A stretch of 64,000 bases of DNA from Mugil cephalus (Eukaryota > Chordata > Actinopteri > Mugiliformes > Mugilidae), in NCBI RefSeq assembly GCF_022458985.1, contig NC_061777.1, forward strand, positions 13,481,668 to 13,545,667, in the 5' to 3' direction. Position 1 is the first letter of the stretch. Each line of letters opens with the position of its first letter. The position numbers and the translations under genes are program-made. Of the stretch, positions 50,901-61,300 are shown piece after piece. A model generated the notes under the pieces. The model did no database searches. It had not been told where the DNA came from and was given only the letters and a program-made list of their open reading frames with translations.

Positions 50901-51418
50901 CTTGCTGCGCGCCGGACTGGCCGTAGGAGCTGTAGTCTGATAGATAAATGTTAAAAAGAAGTGTTAGAAGATGGTCGGCTAAGGACTAAACATCTTGGGA
51001 GCGCGAGTAGGCCTGACCCGTATTTAGGGCGCCATTCACCGCTAAGCGACGCTAGCAAGCACAAGCTACACGGAGCTTGAAAACAAACCAAATACACGCA
51101 GCGTTGTTGCACACATTAAAAACCAAAACAAAAAAAAGTAGCTACAATATGCATTCTACCACACCATGCACAAGGGCGTCTTTTAGTAAATACTGCATCG
51201 GCTTCAGGAGCTAACACGTCTAGGCCTCACATGCAGCGTTAGCCTGATTCATGGTTAAGTAAATCTTCCATCAGATACCGGTCAAGGCGACTGATTGTTG
51301 GTATATTCACTGCCTTAAAACAAATCCACCCACTTGACTGTTTATTTCAACAATCTCAACTTATTTAAAATCGGTTTAAACTATCGTAATTTTTTCACTC
51401 ACCAGAAGCTGACGCCAT
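43907..51418 (-). CDS. ewsr1: EWS RNA-binding protein 1 (FET family, 15 coding exons)
   Basis: A nuclear RNA/DNA-binding protein of the FUS-EWS-TAF15 family, active in transcription and splicing. Exons: 51403-51418, 50900-50936, 50557-50605, 50146-50293, 49822-50017, 49463-49722, 49213-49372, 46105-46139, 45492-45518, 45272-45387, 45053-45182, 44855-44965, 44581-44707, 44125-44481, 43907-43943. All phases agree, giving 601 residues (human about 656). Order: an SYGQ-rich low-complexity domain (1-about 240), RGG region, RRM (about 320-402), RGG, RanBP2-type zinc finger (about 463-495), RGG, and the family C-terminal end [16 protein letters not shown]1 is preferred over FUS/TAF15 by GGFNKPGG, by KVSMARRKP after the RRM, and by the neighbours. 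Fish often have two ewsr1 copies, and which one this is remains open. Confidence 0.93.
45053..45387 (-). CDS. ewsr1: ewsr1 RNA-recognition motif exons
   Basis: Exon 45272-45387 contains the RNP2-like STIYITGL and [14 protein letters not shown]. Exon 45053-45182 contains [20 protein letters not shown], then RNP1-like [12 protein letters not shown] and KAAVEHFDG. The RRM ends in [17 protein letters not shown] of exon 44855-44965. The long K/N-rich loop seen in all FET RRMs is present. Confidence 0.93.
46140..49212 (-). other. Large ewsr1 intron
   Basis: About 3 kb between the first RGG exon and exon 46105-46139. Contains A(24) at about 46402-46425 and a T-run near 46678. No coding sequence or RNA gene recognised. 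Confidence 0.5.
49463..51418 (-). CDS. ewsr1: ewsr1 SYGQ-rich low-complexity exons
   Basis: Six exons from MASAS onward encode repeated [S/G]Y[S/G/Q] units, for example [43 protein letters not shown] and [20 protein letters not shown]. In FET proteins this region drives self-assembly and transcriptional activation. Exon 1 contributes only 16 coding bases (MASAS+), and the start ATG is at 51416-51418. The acceptors have AG and the donors GT at each boundary. Confidence 0.93.
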
Positions 51419-52130
51419 TTTAGTCTGCGTGTCCAAGACGACTGGTGCACACAAGAGGCTGGAAGGGGGAGATGTACTCGCCGCGCGAACCACGAAATAC
51501 CGCGATATTTGAATTGTGAGGTTACGTCGCTTACTATGATATTTAGCCTAGAATGTCTGATAACTTTTACATTTTACATTTCCTATAGGCCATGGGTATA
51601 TTTTAATGTTAACAACTGCATATATTACTGGCTAATTTCCTCAATACTATGTGTTTATATGGAAGCAGTGAGCCAAACCCTGGCGCGTCCTGCAGGTGGC
51701 GGTAAAACACATGTTACGTTGTTGCTGTCACACTAAAAACGCAAAGAAGAAGGCCACGTGCCATAAACAAGCGGAAGTTGGTTTACACTTCGCTTATATA
51801 TTCCCCATCATAACGTAAAACGTGTGTTACTTTTGTTTTAAATATCATATGATATCATAGGATCGTCGTCCACATTCGTTTTCGTTTCATCTCGTTGGAA
51901 GAGAGAATTTAAAGTCAGTCGTAAAGGAATTTGTGATTGTGGATCATAATGTTTTTACAATGGACCCCAGCTCCTACTATCATATTGTGAGAAACACATT
52001 CTCTCACATTTCTGCAAGTCTTTCATTTAACGGGCCATAGATATTATTATGAACACAAACAGATATTGGTTTACGCTGACGATGCCACGAAAGTAAAAGT
52101 GAGTGGAGAAACTACAGCTAATCTCGAATA
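51419..52130. promoter_or_regulatory. Shared head-to-head promoter region of ewsr1 and rhbdd3
   Basis: The two start codons are 712 bases apart on opposite strands. CpGs cluster at about 51470-51510, and an ETS-type site (gcggaagt) lies near 51770. No open frame of note lies between. A common promoter is inferred from spacing and orientation, which are the same as I recall in mammals. Confidence 0.6.
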
Positions 52131-53859
52131 ATGCTGCGTCGTATATCGTCAGTGTGGTGCAGGTATGGGTCAGATCGCCCTGGATTTTGTCTGGGAACAT
52201 CTGTTTTATTAGCTGTCCTGCTGCTATTGTATGCTGGAGGTATCCAGGCATGCCTCAGTTTAGGTCCAGGAGGAGACTTCCCAAGGTTTAGAGGTAACTA
52301 TTAAGCAATTCTACGTGTTTCCCAGCAAAATTAACGTTTTATAGTTGGTGAGATCAAAGATATAACTACCTGTCTCTTCCTCAGATGTGTTTCTGTATGC
52401 TCTCAGTCACGATGACCTCCAGTCTCTGCTGGTCACCGTTGTTCTCCTGCTGGGGTTTGGATCATGCCAAGAGCGCCGCTGGGGAACAGTTGCCTTCCTC
52501 TCCCTCTCCATCTTGACAATGGCCTTATTGCCCTTTCTCTACACCCTGGTCCTCTTTGTGGGTGGGGGTGAGGCGACCCGGGTCTGTGGTTACTCCGGCA
52601 TCCAGATAGCTCTGTTTACAGCACAATGCCGACAGGTGACACAGAGGAGGCTGCTGAGGTGTGTGCCAGTCTGGTTTCTCCCCTGGCTTCTTCTGCTGAT
52701 TGGCCTTCTTGCGCTGCCCGGGACGCCTGCACTGCTTCATTTCTGCTCAATATGCATCGGCCATAACTGTATCCTTATCTGTTTACGGTCCCACAGTTGA
52801 CTGGGATTCGTTTTCCTATGTTGGTTGTCTATTGTAGTTCTTGTGGGTATGTGACTGTTTTTATTGATAGTTGTCTCAGTTTTCTGTTTTGTTTAACTCT
52901 TTAGGGTAGGATAATCTATAACTTCAGCCACTTTGGAGCTTTATTAAACCACAGTAGTTGGGAATGTGCATTTAATTTCCAGTTTTTATAGATTTATGGT
53001 TTATTTCTAAGGGTTTGTAAGTTCTCCACTCCTACAAACAATGTTATTTCCACAGGTATACCATAATTCTTCTTTATTCTCAGGTCTACTTCATAATACT
53101 TAACATAGTTTGCAGATCGGCATCCATTTATTGGGACGTTACAGGAGTATGAGGAGACCAGGATCTTGGATTTCATTCCTGACTGGGTGTATGTTCGCAC
53201 AACAGCCAGATTCAGACTACCCACCTATTCTACCTCACAGAGGTGTGATTTATCTCATTAAAAAAAAGTCTCAGTGAATGTTAACGGTCTGCTTGCGTGT
53301 CACCATTTTAATTTCATCTGTTGTCACGGATCTAGATCAGTTTCTCAAACGATGCTCGTAGATCAGGCAGTCGCTCCTCCAGTAAGTGAAACCTCCGCTT
53401 TTAATCACCACCCGTGGATTGAACCGATGCCTGCATGGAGGACAGAGGAGTCTGCTCTGCTGTCTGAGGCAGATGTTCTGGAGGAGCAGATGCTAAGGGC
53501 CGGGATACTGGCCTCATTAGAAGATGCTCCCGATGACCCTGATGCAAAAGTAGAGGTGTCCAAATCATCGGTTTCATCTCTGCGGTTAGTACCATGTTAA
53601 AATCGAGATGGATTACAGTGCTCAGTTTGTGTTTTCAATTGATATTTCATCATTTACATTATTTACTGACAGTTCAATGTTTTATTTCAGACTCCAGCAG
53701 CTAGAGAAGATGGGCTTCCCCACTGAGAAAGCTGTAGTAGCTTTAGCGGCATCAAAGCAGCTAGATGGCGCCATTTCCCTGCTTATTGATGACAACGTTG
53801 GAGAACAAGCTGTGGTGGTGTCCAAGGGAAAGGGTCCTGTGCCATCAAGAGGCACTTAG
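52131..53859 (+). CDS. rhbdd3: Rhomboid domain-containing protein 3 (5 exons)
   Basis: A multi-pass rhomboid-family membrane protein with a C-terminal ubiquitin-binding UBA domain. Exons: 52131-52293, 52385-52768, 53116-53242, 53336-53584, 53691-53859. Phases agree and give 363 residues (human about 386). Exons 1-2 carry hydrophobic segments such as LGTSVLLAVLLLLYAGG, LLVTVVLLLGFG, VAFLSLSILTMALLPFLYTL and WFLPWLLLLIGLLALPG. Exon 4 is acidic (ALLSEADVLEEQMLRAGILA). The diagnostic end is SKSSVSSLRLQQLEKMGFPT. The sequence GYSG at residues 123-126 and His173 form a possible rhomboid Ser-His dyad (see findings). It is divergently paired with ewsr1 and convergent with emid1. Confidence 0.9.
53691..53859 (+). 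CDS. rhbdd3: rhbdd3 UBA-domain exon with stop codon
   Basis: Encodes LQQLEKMGFPTEKAVVALAA, then SKQLDGAISLLIDDN. This is a canonical three-helix UBA domain with the MGF loop at about residues 314-316. The acceptor is TTTCAG at 53690, and the phase-2 join restores the CGA arginine codon. TAG stop at 53857-53859. Confidence 0.93.
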
Positions 53860-54165
53860 ACAGCCTGACAGTCCTGGACTGAGGCAGCAACCATGTGCTG
53901 TACACTGGACATAGATTATGCTTGGGTTTTGCTGAGCTTCAGTATTTTCCCTGTGGGTCACTTGTAGAACTGTTTTGATGATGATTAGAATTCCTGCACA
54001 TAAATGTTAATTTAATTGTAGATGCAAACTATGTGACACCGTTTCTTTATCTGCACGTATAGACGCACATTAGAGAGAATGGATGTCATGACTGTGCTGT
54101 ACATCATGGAAATGTTTAATCAAAACTGTTGTACCACAAATAAAAACAGGGGACATGTTAAAAAA
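53860..54165 (+). terminator. rhbdd3: rhbdd3 3'UTR and polyadenylation signal
   Basis: AATAAA at 54139-54144 lies about 280 bases past the stop, with an A(12) run at about 54161-54172 next to the expected cleavage site. Confidence 0.7.
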
Positions 54166-55290
54166 AAAAAAAGAACATTATTTTATTACACCGATCATCT
54201 AAACAGGATTATCTTAACACAGTAACGCATTTGCAAGAAACAAAAAAATTCAAAATATGAAATGGTTACACAACAGCATACAAAATAAACTACAATTCAT
54301 TGTTTTAAATAGTTTCACAATAAGTTTGATATAAGATTAAACAAAAAGTCATTTCATCAGAACAGTTTAAGCAGTTTTAAATTTACCAACGCAACAGTGG
54401 TGGTAAAAAATATGTTCAAGTTCTTTTAACAGCTTTGCTATTTTTCTGTGTGTGTGTTTGTTAAAAGATCTAGGAAAGGACAGCCAGGTTTCGACATTAC
54501 TCAAAATTATTTACGACCGTGTCTGCTGATCTGCAGCCAAATGTGAATGTTTGTGATTTTTTTTTTTTTTTTTTTTACAGATTAAACGTCCAAGTGTTAT
54601 TTTATAGTAAATCACTTTATCAGTACGCACTTAAAGGGGAGGAAAACACTCACACCAGAAAACTACAAATCACTGTTAGCAACACTTATCTCAGTTAGAG
54701 TAGAGATGACTTCATCTTTTTAGTGCACTACATAACATTGAGTTAAACAATATGATAGAAGTATAACAAAATGAATACTAGAAGAGGAGGTTTGTTCGTG
54801 TATTTGTGTCCTGCAAACTGTACATGCTCAGTATACTTAAATAATGGACAAGCTGCAGTTATATCGTGAAAGCATACAAATTCAGTATTTATTCTCACAT
54901 CTGATTTCTCCTTCACTTGATTACTCTAAATGACCCTTATTATCCAGAAGTGTTTGTTGCTCGAGAGCACCACAGAAGATTCAGATTCAAATCTAAAGAT
55001 TCAGATCTAAACTACCCTTATGTCCAGAGGAGTTTGTAGCTCAAAAGCACCACAGGATATTCTTTTTTTTTTTGTTTGTTTCCCTAAATATGTTTACGTT
55101 GAGGCTTTAGTTGTATAGCCAAAATATTGTAATACAGAAGGTTACGGTTTGGTTATGGAAATGGGTGGGGGCCGAACTAGTTCTCAGGATCCCGATGGAA
55201 TAGGACATTGTGGAGTATCAGTGGAGTTTCCCTGAGGAGTCCCCCATCCTAAATCTGACGGTTCAGCCCAGAGAGGGTATCAGATATGGA
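54165..55290 (-). terminator. emid1: Probable emid1 3'UTR with polyadenylation signal
   Basis: If the 55291-55349 exon is terminal, the region to the left is 3'UTR. A minus-strand AATAAA (TTTATT at 54182-54187) would place its end near 54165. It includes a T(18)-type run near 54560 and a diverged tandem duplication at 54925-55062. No coding frame is recognised. Confidence 0.45.
54925..55062. repeat. Diverged tandem duplication of about 57 bp
   Basis: Copy 1 (54925-54982) and copy 2 (55006-55062) share the order tctaaa, acccttat, tccaga, agtgttt/gagttt, gt-gctc, agcaccacag, attc. A 23-base spacer, itself containing 'gattca' repeats, separates them. Confidence 0.7.
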
Positions 55291-55349
55291 CTAAATCTGT
55301 CGAGTGCCGTTGAGACCTATAGGACGGGAGGTCAACCCAGCCTGTGATC
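55291..55349 (-). CDS. emid1: Candidate emid1 terminal coding exon
   Basis: A strong pyrimidine tract (poly-C, then CCTCTCTCTCCTCGTCC) leads to CTGAG|GATCACAG. Joined to the phase-1 end of exon A or B it encodes [19 protein letters not shown] and TAG at 55291-55293. It is short and I cannot match it to a known EMID1 end, so it rests on splice signal and phase alone. Confidence 0.4.
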
Positions 55350-58300
55350 CTCAGGGTGAGCAGGACGAGGAGAGAGAGGGGAAGGGGGGGGGGGGGGGGG
55401 GGGGGGGGGTTGCTACTTCCCTCGAACCTTGGTGTTGGAGGAGGACAGAGGAGAAGCAAGTCGATGTGGAAGTGCACCTGCTCGCTTATCTCTGTAGAAA
55501 CTAGGGGAGGTTGTGCCAAACGGTCCATCCCCAGACCCTAGATCAGGCTCTGTTGAAGAAAGACAGCAGTTGGAACGGGGCCTCCCAGTCCATCAGTATG
55601 TGTGGACATGCGCACTCTGTACTCTTAATCCAAGTATACTCTCAACCTGCAGCTATCTTAAGTGGGCTCACATTTTAATTGGGTAGTTGCTATATTAAAC
55701 TGACTAGCTTCTGACTTGTACGGATACAAATGTTTTTTTTTTTTTTGTTTTTTTAATTGTCTATAGTTTTCTTACAGCCATAATGTGACTTTTTATTCCC
55801 CAAAAAGAATTAATACAAATCCCAAAGACGTACTTTTTTTGATTTCTGATTTGATTTCTTTTTATTTGACTAATCATTATGGTGCTACTAGCTATGCTAA
55901 CATAGTTTAATCAAATTTAATCATTATAGAAAAAAAAAACTAAACCTGTTAAAATCTAAAAATCTCATATTTTCATGGTAAGATTCATGAGGTTAATGAG
56001 GAAGAAACAGAAAAACACCAAATTGCACCACCCACTTTAACCAGTGAGAGGAGCACAAATACAGAAATATCTCGTCTGAAAGCAAAAAAAAAAAAATATT
56101 ATAACAGAAAAACAGGACATGTATGTGGGACCGGATGTCTGGTAGTGAGAAGTTTAATAATATCCGCACTGCCATCGAAGGATTCTCTAAACCAAAACAG
56201 TTTATATAAAAGTATACATTTCTAAAATAATTCTACTTTTCAGGGACTAGAACAACACTCAGTAGTTCAGCAAGAAGTGGTTATCAGAAATTTAATGCTT
56301 CTAACATGTGATCGGCAATTTCTAGTCAAGGAGGTAAGTGAGGGCCAGCAGATCTGTGGGTGAGGATGTCTCAGCGTTACCTGGCCAGATGATAGCCTCC
56401 AGTAGTGTCACCCTGCGAGCCAGAAGCTCAAGGTCTGCCTGCAAGTCGTGGAACATCTGCAAGCTAATGTCCTATCAGAGAGCAGTGACAGGGGGGGAGG
56501 ACTGTGTGAGGGTGTGGAAACACCGGCCCAAGTCCTGGGGATGCTCCCGACTGTTCTCACTCCCTGTCTCAGCAGTGAGGTACAGTGACTGTTTGAGCCA
56601 GCCACCCTTGACCCCTGCCTAAAGCTGACCCTGCCTCAGGTCTCCTACTCACCATGAATACCGATCATAGTCTCAAGGATTAAAACCCTCTCGGCTAAGA
56701 TCTTCAGCGCCTCTCTGATCTGATGTATTCCGTCCCCCTGTGAAGATAGATACAGCCGTCAAGGTAAGGAGAACAAGCGAGAGAACTGCTCGCCAAGATG
56801 CAAGTCATTTTTTTCTCAAAACAGTTCGGCAGTTAGAAGGTTAAAACAGTCCACATATCTGTCCAGCACTGTCAGACATGATCCATTCCCCGTATGTCTC
56901 TGCATCTCCCTCATTCTCTGAACATGCTGCTACATGGAGTCAGTCAGCCATGCTGGGCTGGGCAACAACAGCATGCAACATCTCAGACCAGCCTCATGCT
57001 GGAGACATTACACAGCGGAATTAACACTGTCCCAGGATATTGACTTGATCATGCCATCTGCATTCGTTTTGTTGTGTAATAGCCAGGCAAGTCATTTTAG
57101 CTCGTTCATTCTTAAAGCTGCAGTCCCAAACTTTACCGATCGTCCTCTGACAGCATGAAGTCAGTTTAGATTTACGGGTGAAATCTGATTTGTCTTTTGT
57201 CAAAAAACTAAGGGATTGACTTCATGAATCATACCATCAAAAAGAACAGTAGTTGAACAAGGAGGATAAAGGACACAGAGGCGGCATCACACCACAAAGG
57301 AAAGCATGCAGAGAATACGAACGAAATGCTCTGATGAACGAAAATAAAACAAGCTAAGCACATATCATATGCTTAAAGAAAAAAGGCAAAGTGGCACCAT
57401 CAGCGTGGCTCTAGTGATGACAATGCCAGTTCGAGTTTTGGTCCACCACTAATTCAGACTGATGTCTCAACTATGGAGAAGATTTGATGTGTTGTACCCA
57501 GAGGATACATTGTTGAGCCTCTGATGTTTCCAACAAGAAGCTGACAGTTGTGAAATATCCTGACATGGATTGGCATGAAACTTAGTTTCACAGTTCCTTG
57601 GTCTTGTGACATCACAAGCCTCTGACATCAGATCAGTTATTCTAAGAACGTGATTTATGACCAAAACTAATGATTTTCATAGCTCCAGATGTACTAATTA
57701 GCCATTATTAGCACACTAAAAGCTAAATGAAGGTGGTGAATATAGTAAGCCTTATATCTCAGTCACTTTGAGCAGTCTTATAAAGCCACTAATACGGCTT
57801 CTTAAAAGTTTTTCCCCCAAACGAAACTCTGGGAATTCAGATCTACTTTGCCTTATTTCTGCTTTTTACAGCACTGGGTTAGTCATTAGTTACAGTTTGC
57901 AGGTGCTTTACGCGTCTGAGTTTATGTGATGTCGTGCTGGAAGACAAAATCGTGCAATGAAGCATTGTGGGAGAAAAGAGGATTGCTGTATCCACTCCAC
58001 TCACATTAGAGCGTAAAACCTCTAAACCAACCAGGACCCACCACTGACACATATGGAGTGATTTGGCATATACATTTTGTTTGTAATTGTTAGCAACATT
58101 TTGAAGTCGAACGTACTGTTGGACGTAAGACAGCACCGCTGAATTCAGAGGCTCCTTTTTTGACAAATTTTCACTCACTCCGGCCTTGTTTCTCATGGAG
58201 TTTTCTATATTTTTATGTATATGCCAAAGTCAGATGCTGAAAAAGTGACTGTGAAAGGTAGCCATGGGGACAGCAGCTTGCAGAGGGAGTCAGACAGCTT

Positions 58301-61300
58301 TAGGGTCAAGAGGACAGTGTCGTAACAGGAGTAACAGCAGTCCAGAGCACACCCCAAGGACCAACAAAAAACACATTAACACAGAAAATCAGACAAATCA
58401 AACAAATCTACAATCATATATATAGATATATACATAGCAAAAATGAAGACCAATGTTAAACAGACACTTAATCGACAGGTTGGAGAGTATGGGCTCGAGA
58501 GAAAAAGAGATGCAGCTGAACACCGCTTTGTGGCCACGAAGAAAAGATATTACTCATAACCTGAGACACTGGCCACGGTACGTTCACCGAACAGACTGAC
58601 AGCATTGTGGAGTGAACATGTGATGACATGAATAAAAATATCTTACATTTAGATTGCTCTTGTAAAACGAGAAGGAAGTAAAAGAAAAGTAAGGGTTAGA
58701 CAGACAGAAACCATTCAACGTTGAGCAAAGGAACCTTAGAATCTTCTCACAAAACCGTGAATTGTGAACCATCACCAGCTACTTTCTTACCGGCAAGCCC
58801 TTCTCCCCTGGCTCTCCTTTGGGACCCGTCGCTCCCTGTGAAGAAACATTAACAACACAAGAAAACTGAGCGTGGCTTCAAAGCATTAATGACACAAATG
58901 TGGTGGTTTTATTCTCTCTGTGGCTCTGTCGCTGCTGGTCAACGCTGCTGGTGCTGGTAAATGTAGTTTACACGAACATAACTAGTTATGACATGTGTTG
59001 ATGTTTCCACTCATACACTAGTTCTCTCAAGCAATAATCCTTAAGGCAGGAGGGTGGTGGTGGCTTACCGGCTCGCCTCTGAAGCCCCTCTCTCCTTGGT
59101 AACCTAAAGGACCCTGAGGGACCACAGGCATGTTTCAGAAAGTTGTTAAAAGGATAAAATGCACCAAAGGTTTTTAATTCTCAAGATTTGGATGCAACAA
59201 AAATGTTCACGAACGCATCTATTTTCGTTCTTATCGTATAGTCTTAACGGTCAGAAAATGCAACAGAAGAATCAAATCTTAATGCAAATAAACCTCACAG
59301 TGTTGCAACTGTAATATCTTTAAAAAAAAAAAAAAGTCTGGTCCCGCAAGGCATGAAAATGGAGCAGACTTTAGTTTATAAGATGATAAACAACACGGCT
59401 CCAATCTCTCTGTCTCCAGAAGATGAATTACTTTTTCTTTTTCTGTTAAATCATAAAAAAAATGGAACATGACATCACAGCATAACAAGTAGCATCTTAG
59501 AAAGGGAGTGTATATTATTCAGACAGGGTCATGTGTTGCGGTTTCTCAATCTTACTTAGTGCATGCAATGCCAAGTTATTTCTTATTCATAATATTGTCT
59601 TACTGTATTGTATGGTATTGTAACACTCTCATGGTATCAAGAATGAGATTTTTTTTTTTACATCCACGCTGATGGCTGCGGGTGAAAAATTGCTGTCTAA
59701 CTCTGGCATATGTTCTGAAATGTAATTATTACGCAATCCCTGTCAAATAGATAAATAATGCAATTAAACTGAGAGTACTCACTCTCTCCCCACGTTCTCC
59801 CTTCGGCCCCACAGGGCCCTGCGTTCCAGGAACTCCAGGTTTCCCCTGTAATGAATAGAAAGGAAACTCAAAATGACAGAGATACGTGTGCACGGCAACA
59901 AATCTGACAGCTCTAGCTCCGGTGATTTCAGTGCACCACTATGTTGTTCCTCGAGCTTACATTCTGTCCCGGTGGCCCAGGAGGTCCTGCTGCGCCCTTA
60001 GGACCTGGGGGACCTGTGCAAGAAACAAACAGAGAGTGTTCACCCTGATCTATGCACAGTATCTGTAGGTGTTTTTGACTTGACGCAGCTTGAGAGCAGC
60101 TTTCGGTTTGTGTTTATTGACCTGGTAGCAAAACGGAGATTTATATTAGACACAAAACAGCATATGACTGGGAAAGTGGAATGATGTGAATATTTACTGT
60201 GAGCCTCTTCACTGTGTTTTACATGTAAAAACATTTTCAATATTTGGATTTTTGAGTGTACGGACAGATGTTTCCAAACCACCACACAAACATCCTGTGT
60301 GTACAACTGGCAATAAACTCAATAAAGAGAGCGGTAAACACTCACCGATGGGCCCGGGAGGACCCTGAGGTCCTGGAACAGGCAACCCTCGTGAATCATG
60401 GAAAGTGTTGGTGAAGAAGGGGTCTTTTCCACGATCTGGGAATAAAATGTGTGCGTTTAATGGGATGCAGAAGCGACACTAATGACTGTTTGAAGCTGTT
60501 GCAAAGTGGAAATAAGCTGCTAATCCTGTAAAAACAAACGCTGATCTTTACATGATGATGCTTCGTTAACTAAAAGACTTTGAGGCCTCACTATTCAAAC
60601 GTGATTTGAATTACTGCACAAGATCTGTATTACTGTATTATGTATTATTTTTATTTATTTTCTTATTTTGTAATTCCAAAAGAACAAATAAAACATCACA
60701 ATTATTCTATTCTGTTAATTAATTAATTAATTAAGTGTGGGTTTTAATATTTGCACAGAAGTGCATCCCATGCTTGTACTTCGTGTTCGTGTATGTGTAT
60801 CAGTAGTTGTAGCAATTGTGCAATTAGCACAAAAAACGTGAACTGTTTCCGCCAGGCTCCACATTGTGTTTTCAATGCATTTCTAGATGGTATTGTTTTT
60901 TATTTTTTACGTCGGCTGCTGCCAATTGGTCAGGGAAAGTTCAATGTACGAACCATGAACCTCTGAAAAGAAACCGATGCTGCATTTCAGTGTGTAACAT
61001 TTTACCGAGTGAGCCAGAGCTAGTGTGAAAAGCTAGGCAACACTTTCCTTTCTATTAACCTAGATCGACCTCTAGGGGGCGGTGTTTCCCAACAAACACT
61101 CAAACTTCTAATGACCTCAGCAGGGCAGTAAGCTACACTAAAATGTATTCAAAAGCAGTAGTCAGCAGAAGTTAGGAGTCTGACATTCATTTGAAGTTGT
61201 ACAATGCTGCATAAAAAGACCTTTCCATTTCCCCTACGTGATAACATTGTCTGGACATACGCAGCTACATGACGATAAGAGGAAGAGGGTGGCGAACGTG

